Positions 7,313 to 14,235 of a stretch of 16,307 nucleotides of DNA are shown piece by piece. Where the stretch lies: positions 1 to 16,307 of the forward strand of contig CAZKHA010000067.1 in the NCBI GenBank assembly GCA_964552325.1. The letters run 5' to 3'. The notes under the pieces were generated by a model, which saw nothing but the letters and a program-made list of their open reading frames with translations, had not been told where the DNA came from and ran no database searches. Made by a program: the position numbers and the translations under genes. The DNA comes from CAZKCK01 sp964552325. GTDB taxonomy: Bacteria > Bacteroidota > Bacteroidia > Bacteroidales > TTA-H9. Within the stretch, counting starts at the first letter, position 1; every line of letters starts with the position of its first letter.

Positions 7313-8464
7313 ATGCCCCGCATACTTGTAATTGATGATGAACGCGCTATACGTAATACTCTGCGTGAAATACTTCAGTATGAGAAATATACAGTTGATG
7401 ATGCAGCCACTGGACCAGAAGGTTTAGAAAAACTAGAGGTTAATGTTTATGATGTTGTGATGTGTGACATAAAAATGCCACAAATGGATGGCATTGAGGT
7501 GCTTGCACGTATTCAGGTACTTACAGATGTTCCAGTTATCATGATTTCAGGACATGGCAATATCGAAACGGCCGTTGAATGCATCAAAAAAGGTGCGTAT
7601 GATTACATCTCGAAACCACTCGACCTCAACCGCTTGTTAATTACTCTTCGCAATGCATTGGATAGACAGCGTTTAGCCAAAGAGACCCAAGTTTTGAAAC
7701 GTAAAATGAGCAAAACGTTTCAACTGGTTGGCAATTCTGAGGGCTTGAACGCAGTTTTAGGCATGATTGAAAAAGTTGCCCCAACCAATGCCCGTGTATT
7801 GATAACAGGCGAAAATGGAACGGGAAAAGAGTTAGTAGCTAGGGCGATACATGATAACAGCAATCGTTCGCATGGCCCCTTCATCGAGGTTAACTGTGCC
7901 GCCATTCCTTCCGAATTAATCGAAAGCCAATTGTTTGGCCATGAAAAGGGTTCGTTTACATCGGCCATTAAACAGCGTAAGGGCGACTTTGAGCTTGCCC
8001 ATGGAGGAACGTTGTTTCTGGACGAAATAGGGGATATGAGCCTCTCGGCCCAAGCAAAGGTGCTTAGGGCCTTGCAAGAAAACAAAATAACCCGCGTAGG
8101 CGGCGAAAAAGAAATTGCCGTTGATGTACGAATTATAGCCGCTACCAACAAAGATCTCAAAGAAGAAATTGCAACTAAAAATTTCCGCGAAGACCTATTT
8201 CACCGCTTGAGTGTTATTTTGATTCACGTGCCACCCTTGCGCGAACGCGTTGATGATATCCCACTGCTAACCGAGCACTTTATGCAAGAAATTGCTGCTT
8301 CAATGGGCAAGCAAGCACCCGAATTCCTTCCTGAAGCTTTAACGCAACTTCAAGAATTGAAATGGACTGGTAATGTTCGCGAACTGCGAAACATGGTGGA
8401 AAGATTGGCCATTTTGTGCGATAAAGCTGTAACAGCTTCAGATATTGGCAAGTATGCAAATTAG
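7313..8464 (+). CDS. Sigma-54 activator-type response regulator lacking a DNA-binding domain
   Basis: This is an NtrC-family response regulator of 383 residues. The receiver domain (about 1-118) has the acidic pocket D8/D9, phospho-acceptor D52 in DIKMPQMDG, S79 and K101. The AAA+ domain (about 138-365) has Walker A GENGTGKE (166-173), Walker B TLFLDEIGD (233-241), AATNKD (276-281) and GNVRELRN (353-360). The loop that contacts sigma-54, normally GAFTGA, reads GSFTSA (213-218). The protein ends soon after the AAA+ helical subdomain, so the C-terminal Fis-type helix-turn-helix of NtrC is absent. I recall this short form with GSFTSA as common in Bacteroidota. The start is the ATG at 7313: an in-frame TTG at 7295 lies inside the -7 promoter box. 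No histidine kinase gene is adjacent, so signal and targets are unknown. Confidence 0.92.
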   Translation: MPRILVIDDERAIRNTLREILQYEKYTVDDAATGPEGLEKLEVNVYDVVMCDIKMPQMDGIEVLARIQVLTDVPVIMISGHGNIETAVECIKKGAYDYISKPLDLNRLLITLRNALDRQRLAKETQVLKRKMSKTFQLVGNSEGLNAVLGMIEKVAPTNARVLITGENGTGKELVARAIHDNSNRSHGPFIEVNCAAIPSELIESQLFGHEKGSFTSAIKQRKGDFELAHGGTLFLDEIGDMSLSAQAKVLRALQENKITRVGGEKEIAVDVRIIAATNKDLKEEIATKNFREDLFHRLSVILIHVPPLRERVDDIPLLTEHFMQEIAASMGKQAPEFLPEALTQLQELKWTGNVRELRNMVERLAILCDKAVTASDIGKYAN

Positions 8465-8712
8465 GCTTTGTATAAAAGGCAATTAAACTCTTAAAATTTA
8501 GCTTAACGAGGCATGCTCATGCACATGCGGGGTATGGATGCGGCTTACCGTTGTTAATGTGTTGACTCAGCCGAACCATAACGAAGCCAACATAGATTTT
8601 TTAGACGTACCCGTAATGCAAGCTATACAGGGTTGTGCTTGGCATGAAAATCAATCAGCATAAGCAAGAATTTATATACGAAAGGCAACTTTTATATTAA
8701 CTTTTGCAAGCC
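8465..8712. other. Intergenic gap between convergent genes
   Basis: I see no recognised gene, no clear terminator and no promoter here. A cluster of CATGC words (8512-8528) and a 41-codon plus-strand frame from ATG 8538 to TAA 8663 are present. Its product resembles nothing I know and has no promoter or ribosome-site support. Confidence 0.5.
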
Positions 8713-9369
8713 TCAATCCCCTGCTTTGTTTTCTAAGAGAGGCACAAACGAAAATACGCCATAATCTTCGGTAGTGTATTCGGTTTCGGAGGTTTTACGT
8801 AGAAGCGTCATTATTTGCTTTGATCCTTCTCCCACCGGAACTACCATTATTCCACCTGGTTTTAGTTGATCAATTAAAGGTTGTGGAATATAAGGCGCCC
8901 CAGCAGTAATCAAAATCTTATCGAATGGCCCATATGCTGGCAAACCTTTATAACCATCGCCGTAGAATAGCTTCGGGAAATACCCAATGTTAGGCAAGAA
9001 ATCCAATGCCTTGGTGTACAGCTTCTTTTGGCGTTCGATGCTAAAAACCCTCGCACCCATTTCAATTAAAATACATGTTTGATACCCTGAACCGGTTCCA
9101 ATTTCTAAAACCTTTTCGTGTGGTTGAACAGCGAGCAATTGGGTTTGAAAAGCTACAGTATAAGGTTGGGATATGGTTTGTTCGCAGTCAATCGGGAAAG
9201 GGCGATCTTGGTAAGCGTATTCTAAAAAAGCAACATCTAGGAACCAATGGCGAGGAACTTTTTCGATGGCTTGAAGCACCTGCTTACTAATAGCCCCTTT
9301 CTGGGTTATCTGTTCAATCAGTTTTTTGCGTAATCCTTTGTGTCTAAATGAGTCGTCAGGTAATTTCAT
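8713..9369 (-). CDS. pcm: Protein-L-isoaspartate O-methyltransferase
   Basis: This SAM-dependent repair enzyme methylates isoaspartyl residues in aged proteins so that they can revert to aspartate. It has 218 residues, typical for the family. Diagnostic segments are IDCEQTISQPYTVAFQTQ (60-77), which includes the family's T-I-S-Q-P signature. SAM motif I is VLEIGTGSGYQ (87-97), followed by the post-motif acidic residue in VFSIER. GDGYKGLP (137-144) and FDKILITAGAPYIPQPLIDQLKPGG (149-173) complete the fold. The ATG at 9369 is the first in frame that fits the family N-terminus. It is a single minus-strand gene, convergent with the response regulator and divergent from the oxidoreductase. Confidence 0.95.
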   Translation of the reverse strand: MKLPDDSFRHKGLRKKLIEQITQKGAISKQVLQAIEKVPRHWFLDVAFLEYAYQDRPFPIDCEQTISQPYTVAFQTQLLAVQPHEKVLEIGTGSGYQTCILIEMGARVFSIERQKKLYTKALDFLPNIGYFPKLFYGDGYKGLPAYGPFDKILITAGAPYIPQPLIDQLKPGGIMVVPVGEGSKQIMTLLRKTSETEYTTEDYGVFSFVPLLENKAGD

Positions 9370-9483
9370 GCTTGGGTTTGGTTTCGGGTGTTGCCTGTTA
9401 AATGCTAGGCCGTAGATTTAGTGTCAGTGTTAAGTAGTTAGTTTCTAGTAATTAGCTGCTTAAAGAAACATTAAATTTTGCTG

Positions 9484-9516
9484 CGAAATTACTTCTTATC
9501 CATGTTTTATACAAAA
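9484..9516 (-). promoter_or_regulatory. Candidate pcm promoter
   Basis: The minus strand has TTTTG (9512-9516), a 20-bp spacer and TAATTTCG (9484-9491), one mismatch from TAnnTTTG. It would give a leader of about 105 nt. The 313-bp gap 9370-9682 otherwise holds only the divergent oxidoreductase promoter. Confidence 0.4.
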
Positions 9517-9592
9517 CTTAGAGTCCTTTTAAGTCCGAATGTTATGTAATACTATGTTAAATATTTTATACTAAGGGCTTTAGAAGTCTTTT

Positions 9593-9623
9593 TTTGAGGT
9601 GTTGCAAAAATGCCTTACGTTTG
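9593..9623 (+). promoter_or_regulatory. Promoter of the Gfo/Idh/MocA oxidoreductase gene
   Basis: TTTG (9593-9596), a 19-bp spacer and TACGTTTG (9616-9623) match both Bacteroidota consensus boxes exactly. The leader would be about 50 nt to the ATG at 9683. This excludes the in-frame GTG at 9599 as a start. Confidence 0.72.
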
Positions 9624-9682
9624 CGCTTTATTTCAACCTTCAAGGCTTGAAAATCACCAATAGTCGAAAAAAATTTTGTAAA

Positions 9683-10654
9683 ATGCTTAAAATAGGTGTT
9701 TTAGGTGCTGGTCACCTAGGCAAGATTCACATAAAGTGCATAAAGGATATTCCAAATTATCAGCTTGTAGGGTTCTACGATGCTGACTCGGATAATGCTG
9801 ACAAGGTAGCTGCCGAATTCGGAATCAAGAGTTTTGAAAGCTTACAAGCAATTATTGCCGCGTGCGATGTAATAGATATTGTAACCCCAACCATCTCACA
9901 TTTTTCGTGTGCATCAGAAGCCCTGCGTGAATCAAAGCATGTGTTTATCGAAAAACCCATCGTTACGACGCCTGCAGAAGCCCAAAATTTGATAAAGATA
10001 GCCCGCGAAGCGAATGTTAAGGTGCAAGTTGGTCATGTTGAGCGATTTAATCCTGCATTTCTGGCAGCTCGCACCTATTTTGACAAGCCCATGTTTATCG
10101 AAACCCACCGTTTGGCTCAATTTAACCCACGTGGAACCGATGTGCCAGTTATTTTGGATCTTATGATTCACGATATTGATATAGTACTAAGCGTGGTAAA
10201 TTCATCCATTAAGCGCATAAGTGCCAGTGGTGTTGCTGTTGTAAGCGATACGCCCGACATTGCGAATGCACGCATCGAATTTGATAACGGCTGCGTTGCC
10301 AACCTCACTGCCAGCAGAATCAGTATGAAAAATATGCGCAAATCAAGGTTTTTTCAGCGTGATGCTTATATTTCAGTCGATTTTTTAACCAAGGAACTAG
10401 AAGTTATTAAAATGAAGGACTTTGTGAACGATGGTTCTAATCCTTTTGCAATGGTGATAGAGTTGGGAAATGATAAGCCCTCAAAACAGATAATTTTTGA
10501 AAAGCCTGAAATACTTCAAGTTAATGCTATCAAGATGGAGCTTGAAAGTTTTGCATCTGCCATCACCAATAACACAACCCCACCGGTAACTATCGAAGAC
10601 GGTTACTATGCACTAGATGTGGCTCATCAGATCATAGCAAAGCTAAATGTTTGA
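9683..10654 (+). CDS. Gfo/Idh/MocA oxidoreductase, UDP-GlcNAc 3-dehydrogenase-like
   Basis: This NAD(P)-dependent sugar dehydrogenase has 323 residues. The N-terminal Rossmann fold starts with KIGVLGAGHLGKIH (3-16). EKP (90-92) carries the catalytic-site Lys of the family. The C-terminal domain has GHVERFNP (117-124), RGTDVPVILDLMIHDIDIVL (150-169) and NARIEFDNGCVANLTASR (195-212). From memory these C-terminal segments most resemble GnnA-type enzymes that oxidise the 3-position of UDP-GlcNAc on the way to amide-linked lipid A. No partner aminotransferase (GnnB) and no lpx genes are in view, so the substrate is an inference. It precedes, on the same strand, a lipoprotein and a sugar-phosphate transferase, 111 bp away, which fits a cell-envelope role. 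The start at 9683 is supported by homology and by the promoter inside the upstream extension. Confidence 0.85.
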   Translation: MLKIGVLGAGHLGKIHIKCIKDIPNYQLVGFYDADSDNADKVAAEFGIKSFESLQAIIAACDVIDIVTPTISHFSCASEALRESKHVFIEKPIVTTPAEAQNLIKIAREANVKVQVGHVERFNPAFLAARTYFDKPMFIETHRLAQFNPRGTDVPVILDLMIHDIDIVLSVVNSSIKRISASGVAVVSDTPDIANARIEFDNGCVANLTASRISMKNMRKSRFFQRDAYISVDFLTKELEVIKMKDFVNDGSNPFAMVIELGNDKPSKQIIFEKPEILQVNAIKMELESFASAITNNTTPPVTIEDGYYALDVAHQIIAKLNV

Positions 10655-10726
10655 TTAGATGTTGATAGAAGATTTTTTGAAGGATTTTCGTAAAAAAGTA
10701 GGTTCTGCCAATAATAATACCGAAGT

Positions 10727-10743
10727 GTTAACGTTTGGTTAAC
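10727..10743. promoter_or_regulatory. Paired GTTAAC palindromes, possible operator
   Basis: GTTAAC occurs at 10727-10732 and 10738-10743. Each is its own reverse complement, and their centres are 11 bp apart, about one helical turn. They lie 22-39 bp upstream of the lipoprotein ATG. No exact TAnnTTTG is found in this 111-bp gap. Confidence 0.3.
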
Positions 10744-10765
10744 AGTTGACACCAGACACTATTTT

Positions 10766-11680
10766 ATGCACCAAAAATCTACGCTAATCATCCTCCTTGT
10801 CATTTTAAGCCTATTGGGGCTTGTGTCATGCGAAAAGTTTGAAGGTAGTCAAACTGTGCCGGCATATCTCACCATCGACACTATTGGGCTAAAAGTAGAA
10901 ACAGGCTTGCAAGGTTCATCGTCAGCGAACATAACCGATGCATGGGTGTATGTTGATGATCAACTAATTGGTGCTTTTGAGTTGCCTGCAACAATCCCAC
11001 TGTTGGTTACCGGACAGCATAAGGTATTTATCCGGCCCGGCATCATACTTAATGGAATGTTGAGCCTTCGCACGTATTACCCTTTCTACAACTCCATTAC
11101 CAAAACCCTCAGGTTCGCTCCGGATAGTGTAACACGTATGCCCCAACAGTCAGTTAATGGCAAAACAGCCGTTTACACTACCTACACTGAGAAAACCTAC
11201 ATCACTTGGAGTGAAAACTTCGACGACCAATCACTAACCATCGATACAACTTCCGATTCCAATGTTGCATTTGAATTGACCAGCAGTGGCGACTCGAATA
11301 CATTTGAAGGTGCGTTTTCTGGCAAAATCCGGTTAACTTCTGACACTGATGTATTTGAAGCAGTTACTACCGAAGACTATGCACTACCGCAATTAGCGGC
11401 TCCCGTGTTTCTTGAAATCAACTATAAGGGTACTAATAGTTTCACTATTGGCGTTTTTGCAACTACATCCGAACAGGTTGTGCAACAGCCCGTGGTTGAT
11501 ATATACCCCAAAGAAAGCTGGAATAAGATCTACGTGAACTTGACGAGCATAGTTAGCAGTTTCACCACAGCCAAAAAGTTCAGCATATTTATTGGCGCCA
11601 CCAAAGATGCTGATGTTTCAACGGGTGAGATATACATTGACAATATGAAGCTGGTTTATAACAATCAGACGAATGAATAA
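10766..11680 (+). CDS. Predicted lipoprotein of unknown function, coupled to the sugar transferase
   Basis: I do not recognise the family. The 304-residue protein starts with a short basic N-terminus, a hydrophobic core (7-20) and the lipobox LVSC with Cys22, so it should be exported and lipid-anchored. The acidic residues just after the Cys (EKFE) resemble a Bacteroidota surface-export signal, but this is weak. The rest is rich in Thr/Ser and alternating hydrophobic residues, suggesting two beta-rich parts. Residues about 55-115 (AWVYVDDQLIG, LPATIPLLVTGQHKVFI) look like a PEGA-type or small beta-sandwich domain. Residues about 140-300 end with TGEIYIDNMKLVY, as in carbohydrate-binding-like jelly rolls. 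Its last codons overlap the start of the sugar transferase by 8 bp, implying translational coupling and a joint role in envelope glycan synthesis or display. Confidence 0.8.
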   Translation: MHQKSTLIILLVILSLLGLVSCEKFEGSQTVPAYLTIDTIGLKVETGLQGSSSANITDAWVYVDDQLIGAFELPATIPLLVTGQHKVFIRPGIILNGMLSLRTYYPFYNSITKTLRFAPDSVTRMPQQSVNGKTAVYTTYTEKTYITWSENFDDQSLTIDTTSDSNVAFELTSSGDSNTFEGAFSGKIRLTSDTDVFEAVTTEDYALPQLAAPVFLEINYKGTNSFTIGVFATTSEQVVQQPVVDIYPKESWNKIYVNLTSIVSSFTTAKKFSIFIGATKDADVSTGEIYIDNMKLVYNNQTNE

Positions 11681-13085
11681 AAATTTACAGGTTACCAAGT
11701 ACGTAATTGCCGATTATGTTGCAGCCCTGCTAGCTTGGACGGTATTTTTTCTGTATCGCAAAGTTTACCTCGATCTTTGGGTTCTCGATCATATTGATGC
11801 CATTCTTAAAGATCCCAATTTTATTTATGGGCTCATTGGAGTGCCCGTTTTTTGGATGATTCTGTATGTTTTAGTTGGAACGTACCGAAAGATATATAGA
11901 AAATCGCGCTTGAAAGAGTTAGGGCAGACTTTGATGATTACGTTCGTGGGCGTTATTTTTATCTTCTTTGCACTTATTCTTGATGATTTAATAAAATCCT
12001 ATAAGTCATATTATCAATCGTTTGTGGTGCTTTTTGCACTGCATTTTACCATCACTTTCCTGTTTAGGTTCATCATAACCACTATAACAAACAACAAGAT
12101 ACATAAACGCATTATTGGCTTTAACACCGTAATTGTGGGTTGTAATGGGAATGCAATACGAATTTTCAAAGAGATTGAAAACCAGCCGTTGTCGCCGGGC
12201 AATAAGTTTGTGGGATTTGTTGACGCAGGCTTGTGTGAACACAACCTTTTGCAAAAGCACCTACCCCATTTGGGAGATTATAAAGAATTGAAACAGATTA
12301 TTGATAATCATCGCATTGAAGAAGTAATTATCGCGATAGAGCGTTCCGAAAAAAATGCGATTGAACGTATTATAACCGAGCTGGAAGATACCAATGTGGT
12401 TATAAAAATTGCGCCTGTTATGCAAGACATCTTGATGGGAGTAGTTAAAACCTCATCCATCTATTCGCCACTTATAGAGGTTGCACCCGATATGATGCCA
12501 GCATGGCAGCAAACTTTAAAGCGTTTAATGGATATTGTGGTGTCAGCACTGGCAATCATCATCCTGATTCCGGTGTATTTAGGTACAGCTATTGGGGTTA
12601 AACTGTCATCACCTGGGCCTGTTTTCTTTACACAGCAACGCATCGGAATTGGCCGTAAACCATTCAGTATGATTAAGTTTAGGTCGATGTACGTGGATGC
12701 CGAAAAAGCTGGTCCAATGTTGTCATCTAAACACGATTCAAGAATAACCCGTTTTGGCAAGGTTATGCGCCAATACCGTTTAGATGAGATACCACAATTC
12801 TATACTGTGTTAATTGGCGATATGTCGTTGGTAGGCCCAAGGCCTGAACGCCAATATTATATTGATAGGATTGTTCAAGTGATGCCACACTTTCGATTGC
12901 TGCAAAAGGTAAAGCCCGGAATCACATCGTGGGGACAAGTAAAGTTTGGATACGCCGAAAACATCGAAGAGATGGTTGAACGCGCCCGTTTTGACCTTCT
13001 TTATCTCGAGAATATGTCGATTGCGATGGATATCAAAATCTTGGTGTACACCATTATGATAGTGATTCAAGGGCGCGGAAAGTAA
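11673..13085 (+). CDS. Polyprenyl-phosphate sugar-1-phosphate transferase (exopolysaccharide initiating enzyme)
   Basis: The 470-residue integral membrane enzyme belongs to the WbaP/WcaJ-like polyprenol-phosphate hexose-1-phosphate transferase family. These load the first sugar phosphate onto undecaprenyl phosphate to begin a polysaccharide or O-chain repeat. Four N-terminal membrane segments are visible at about 10-27, 50-68, 85-103 and 114-135. A Rossmann-like domain with TVIVGCNGNAIRI follows (about 152-260). KRLMDIVVSALAIIILIPVYL (283-303) is the re-entrant membrane helix before the catalytic domain. The catalytic domain has GPVFFTQQRIG (315-325), KFRSM (335-339), the catalytic Asp-Glu pair in LDEIPQ (370-375), SLVGPRPE (385-392) and KPGITSWGQ (414-422). 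No glycosyltransferase, flippase or polymerase genes follow, so the polysaccharide made cannot be named. Confidence 0.93.
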   Translation: MNKNLQVTKYVIADYVAALLAWTVFFLYRKVYLDLWVLDHIDAILKDPNFIYGLIGVPVFWMILYVLVGTYRKIYRKSRLKELGQTLMITFVGVIFIFFALILDDLIKSYKSYYQSFVVLFALHFTITFLFRFIITTITNNKIHKRIIGFNTVIVGCNGNAIRIFKEIENQPLSPGNKFVGFVDAGLCEHNLLQKHLPHLGDYKELKQIIDNHRIEEVIIAIERSEKNAIERIITELEDTNVVIKIAPVMQDILMGVVKTSSIYSPLIEVAPDMMPAWQQTLKRLMDIVVSALAIIILIPVYLGTAIGVKLSSPGPVFFTQQRIGIGRKPFSMIKFRSMYVDAEKAGPMLSSKHDSRITRFGKVMRQYRLDEIPQFYTVLIGDMSLVGPRPERQYYIDRIVQVMPHFRLLQKVKPGITSWGQVKFGYAENIEEMVERARFDLLYLENMSIAMDIKILVYTIMIVIQGRGK

Positions 13086-13094
13086 TACAGAAGT

Positions 13095-13488
13095 TTAGCT
13101 TGCGCTATTATCAAGCTGCGCCAATGCAATTGTGTAGCCGTCAGCATCTTGAATATATTGAACTACATGGCTCCAAGCTCACTATGGCTGGGCTTAAAAG
13201 ATTGGCCCCCAATTCAATGGCTTGCTCATGGCTGAACTGTACATCTGAAATCATAACATAAAGTTCACAGCATTGGATGGAACCTTGCTTTTCTGTGGAA
13301 AACGGCAGCTTCGATAACAGTTTTTGGATAAGAGTTTTGGGCCTACTACCTAAAAGCGGTTGTGAATCTTGACTGAACTCTGTCATGCCCTGAACCTACA
13401 AACTTGGGGCTACTCCTGGAAGTTTTGTACAAAAGTTTATGCTAGCCCTTTGATTTTCTGCATAAAGAATAGGATAAGGCAGTGTTAT
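13095..13488 (-). pseudogene. Degraded VOC (glyoxalase/bleomycin-resistance) family gene
   Basis: Reading the minus strand from about 13488 gives a VOC-like sequence that begins ITLPYPILYAENQRASINF and reaches CTKLPGVAPSL. A TAG stop (13396-13398) interrupts it, after which the same frame continues through MTEFSQDSQPLLG, CCELYVMISDV and HEQAIELGANLLSP. Near 13175 the homology moves to another frame, giving HVVQYIQDADGYTIALAQLD and a stop at 13095-13097. Removing one base at the AA pair 13175-13176 rejoins the frames. No start codon precedes the first segment. Its 5' end touches the 3' end of the DUF4294 gene. The total of about 130 codons equals a normal one-domain VOC protein, so this is one complete but broken gene. 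Three separate lesions make simple sequencing error unlikely but not excluded. Confidence 0.8.
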
Positions 13489-14066
13489 AAAGCACCGTTT
13501 TCAATCATAACTACAATTTGTTCTATATCACGGTCTTTACCGGTTGGGTCGTATGATTCCTTAAGGTTGTAGCCGAAAACCCTTGCAAGCCCTTGCCAAA
13601 AGAAAGCCATAAGCTTACCTCTAAGTTCTTGTAGCAGTACATACGATGTATTGCCTGTTTCGCGATCGATGAGTTTTAACAGGATTTTGCCTTGTGTAAA
13701 GTTTAGCTTTTTTAGTTCGTCGCCATAGTTTTCTTTGATGTCTTTTTCGGCTTGCTTGAGTAGGGCACGCTTTTCTTTTTCAGTTTCTGCATTTTGCATC
13801 TGCAATTCGCATAGCCTGAACTTCATACCTGCAAGTTTAGCGTATGGGTAAACTCTTTTGATGTTTTTAACCAGTTTTTCCCATTTGCGTGCTTCCCAGG
13901 CGTTACGAAACTCTTTTTTGGGATAAACCACCAATTGCTTTAGTTCAATTATGGGTATAGTATCTCCATCAATTACTTGAGCCATAACCACAAAGCCTTT
14001 TTGAAGCTGTGCTTGGGCAGCAAAAGGAATGAGCAAAAAGCACGCGATGTAGAGTTTCTTAAACAT
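13485..14066 (-). CDS. Exported DUF4294 family protein
   Basis: This 193-residue protein is found, to my knowledge, in Bacteroidota and has no assigned function. MFKKLYIACFLLIPFAAQAQ is a clear Sec signal peptide with probable cleavage after AQA. The mature part has the family signature region DTIPIIELKQLVVYPKKEF (about 35-53) and a Lys/Glu-rich helical stretch with AWEARKWEKLVKNIKRVYPYAKLA. The later segment contains QGKILLKLIDRETG, and the YDPTGKDRDIEQIVVMIENG tail is also recognisable. It probably acts in the periplasm or at the outer membrane. The start is the ATG at 14066: the in-frame extension to 14096 uses TTG and would add 10 residues in front of the signal peptide. The gene is divergent from pfkA. 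Confidence 0.85.
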   Translation of the reverse strand: MFKKLYIACFLLIPFAAQAQLQKGFVVMAQVIDGDTIPIIELKQLVVYPKKEFRNAWEARKWEKLVKNIKRVYPYAKLAGMKFRLCELQMQNAETEKEKRALLKQAEKDIKENYGDELKKLNFTQGKILLKLIDRETGNTSYVLLQELRGKLMAFFWQGLARVFGYNLKESYDPTGKDRDIEQIVVMIENGAL

Positions 14067-14171
14067 TTTATATTTCTGAAATTGGCTTCGTAACAAATAC
14101 CATGCTAGATATTATAACGTTAAAACGGTGTTACAAGTTTGTATTGTCGGTTCAAATATCAAGAAATTGTT

Positions 14172-14179
14172 TAATTTTG
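14172..14179 (+). promoter_or_regulatory. Candidate pfkA promoter, -7 box
   Basis: TAATTTTG matches TAnnTTTG about 57 bp before the pfkA ATG. A -33 TTG at normal spacing is not clear. Downstream the leader has inverted repeats CAAATTT (14186-14192)/AAATTTG (14196-14202) and TAATTAA/TTAATTA (about 14205-14225). The leader is AT-rich, so these may be chance. Confidence 0.5.
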
Positions 14180-14235
14180 CGCCGTCAAATTTGGAAAATT
14201 TGATAATTAATTGAATATTAATTAGTTATAAAATC

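Noticed and set aside
10741..10769. Sigma-70 type promoter based on TTGACA at 10745-10750
   Set aside because: The only TATTTT-like box is about 9 bp away, far too close. Bacteroidota primary promoters do not use this consensus.
13141..13386. Intact small gene of 81 codons
   Set aside because: The frame is only the middle of a VOC-family sequence. Homology continues on both sides beyond a stop codon and a frameshift, so it is better treated as part of a pseudogene.
14205..14225. Riboswitch in the pfkA leader
   Set aside because: The inverted repeats there are made only of A and T in an AT-rich leader of about 50 nt. There is no known aptamer core, so chance is adequate.
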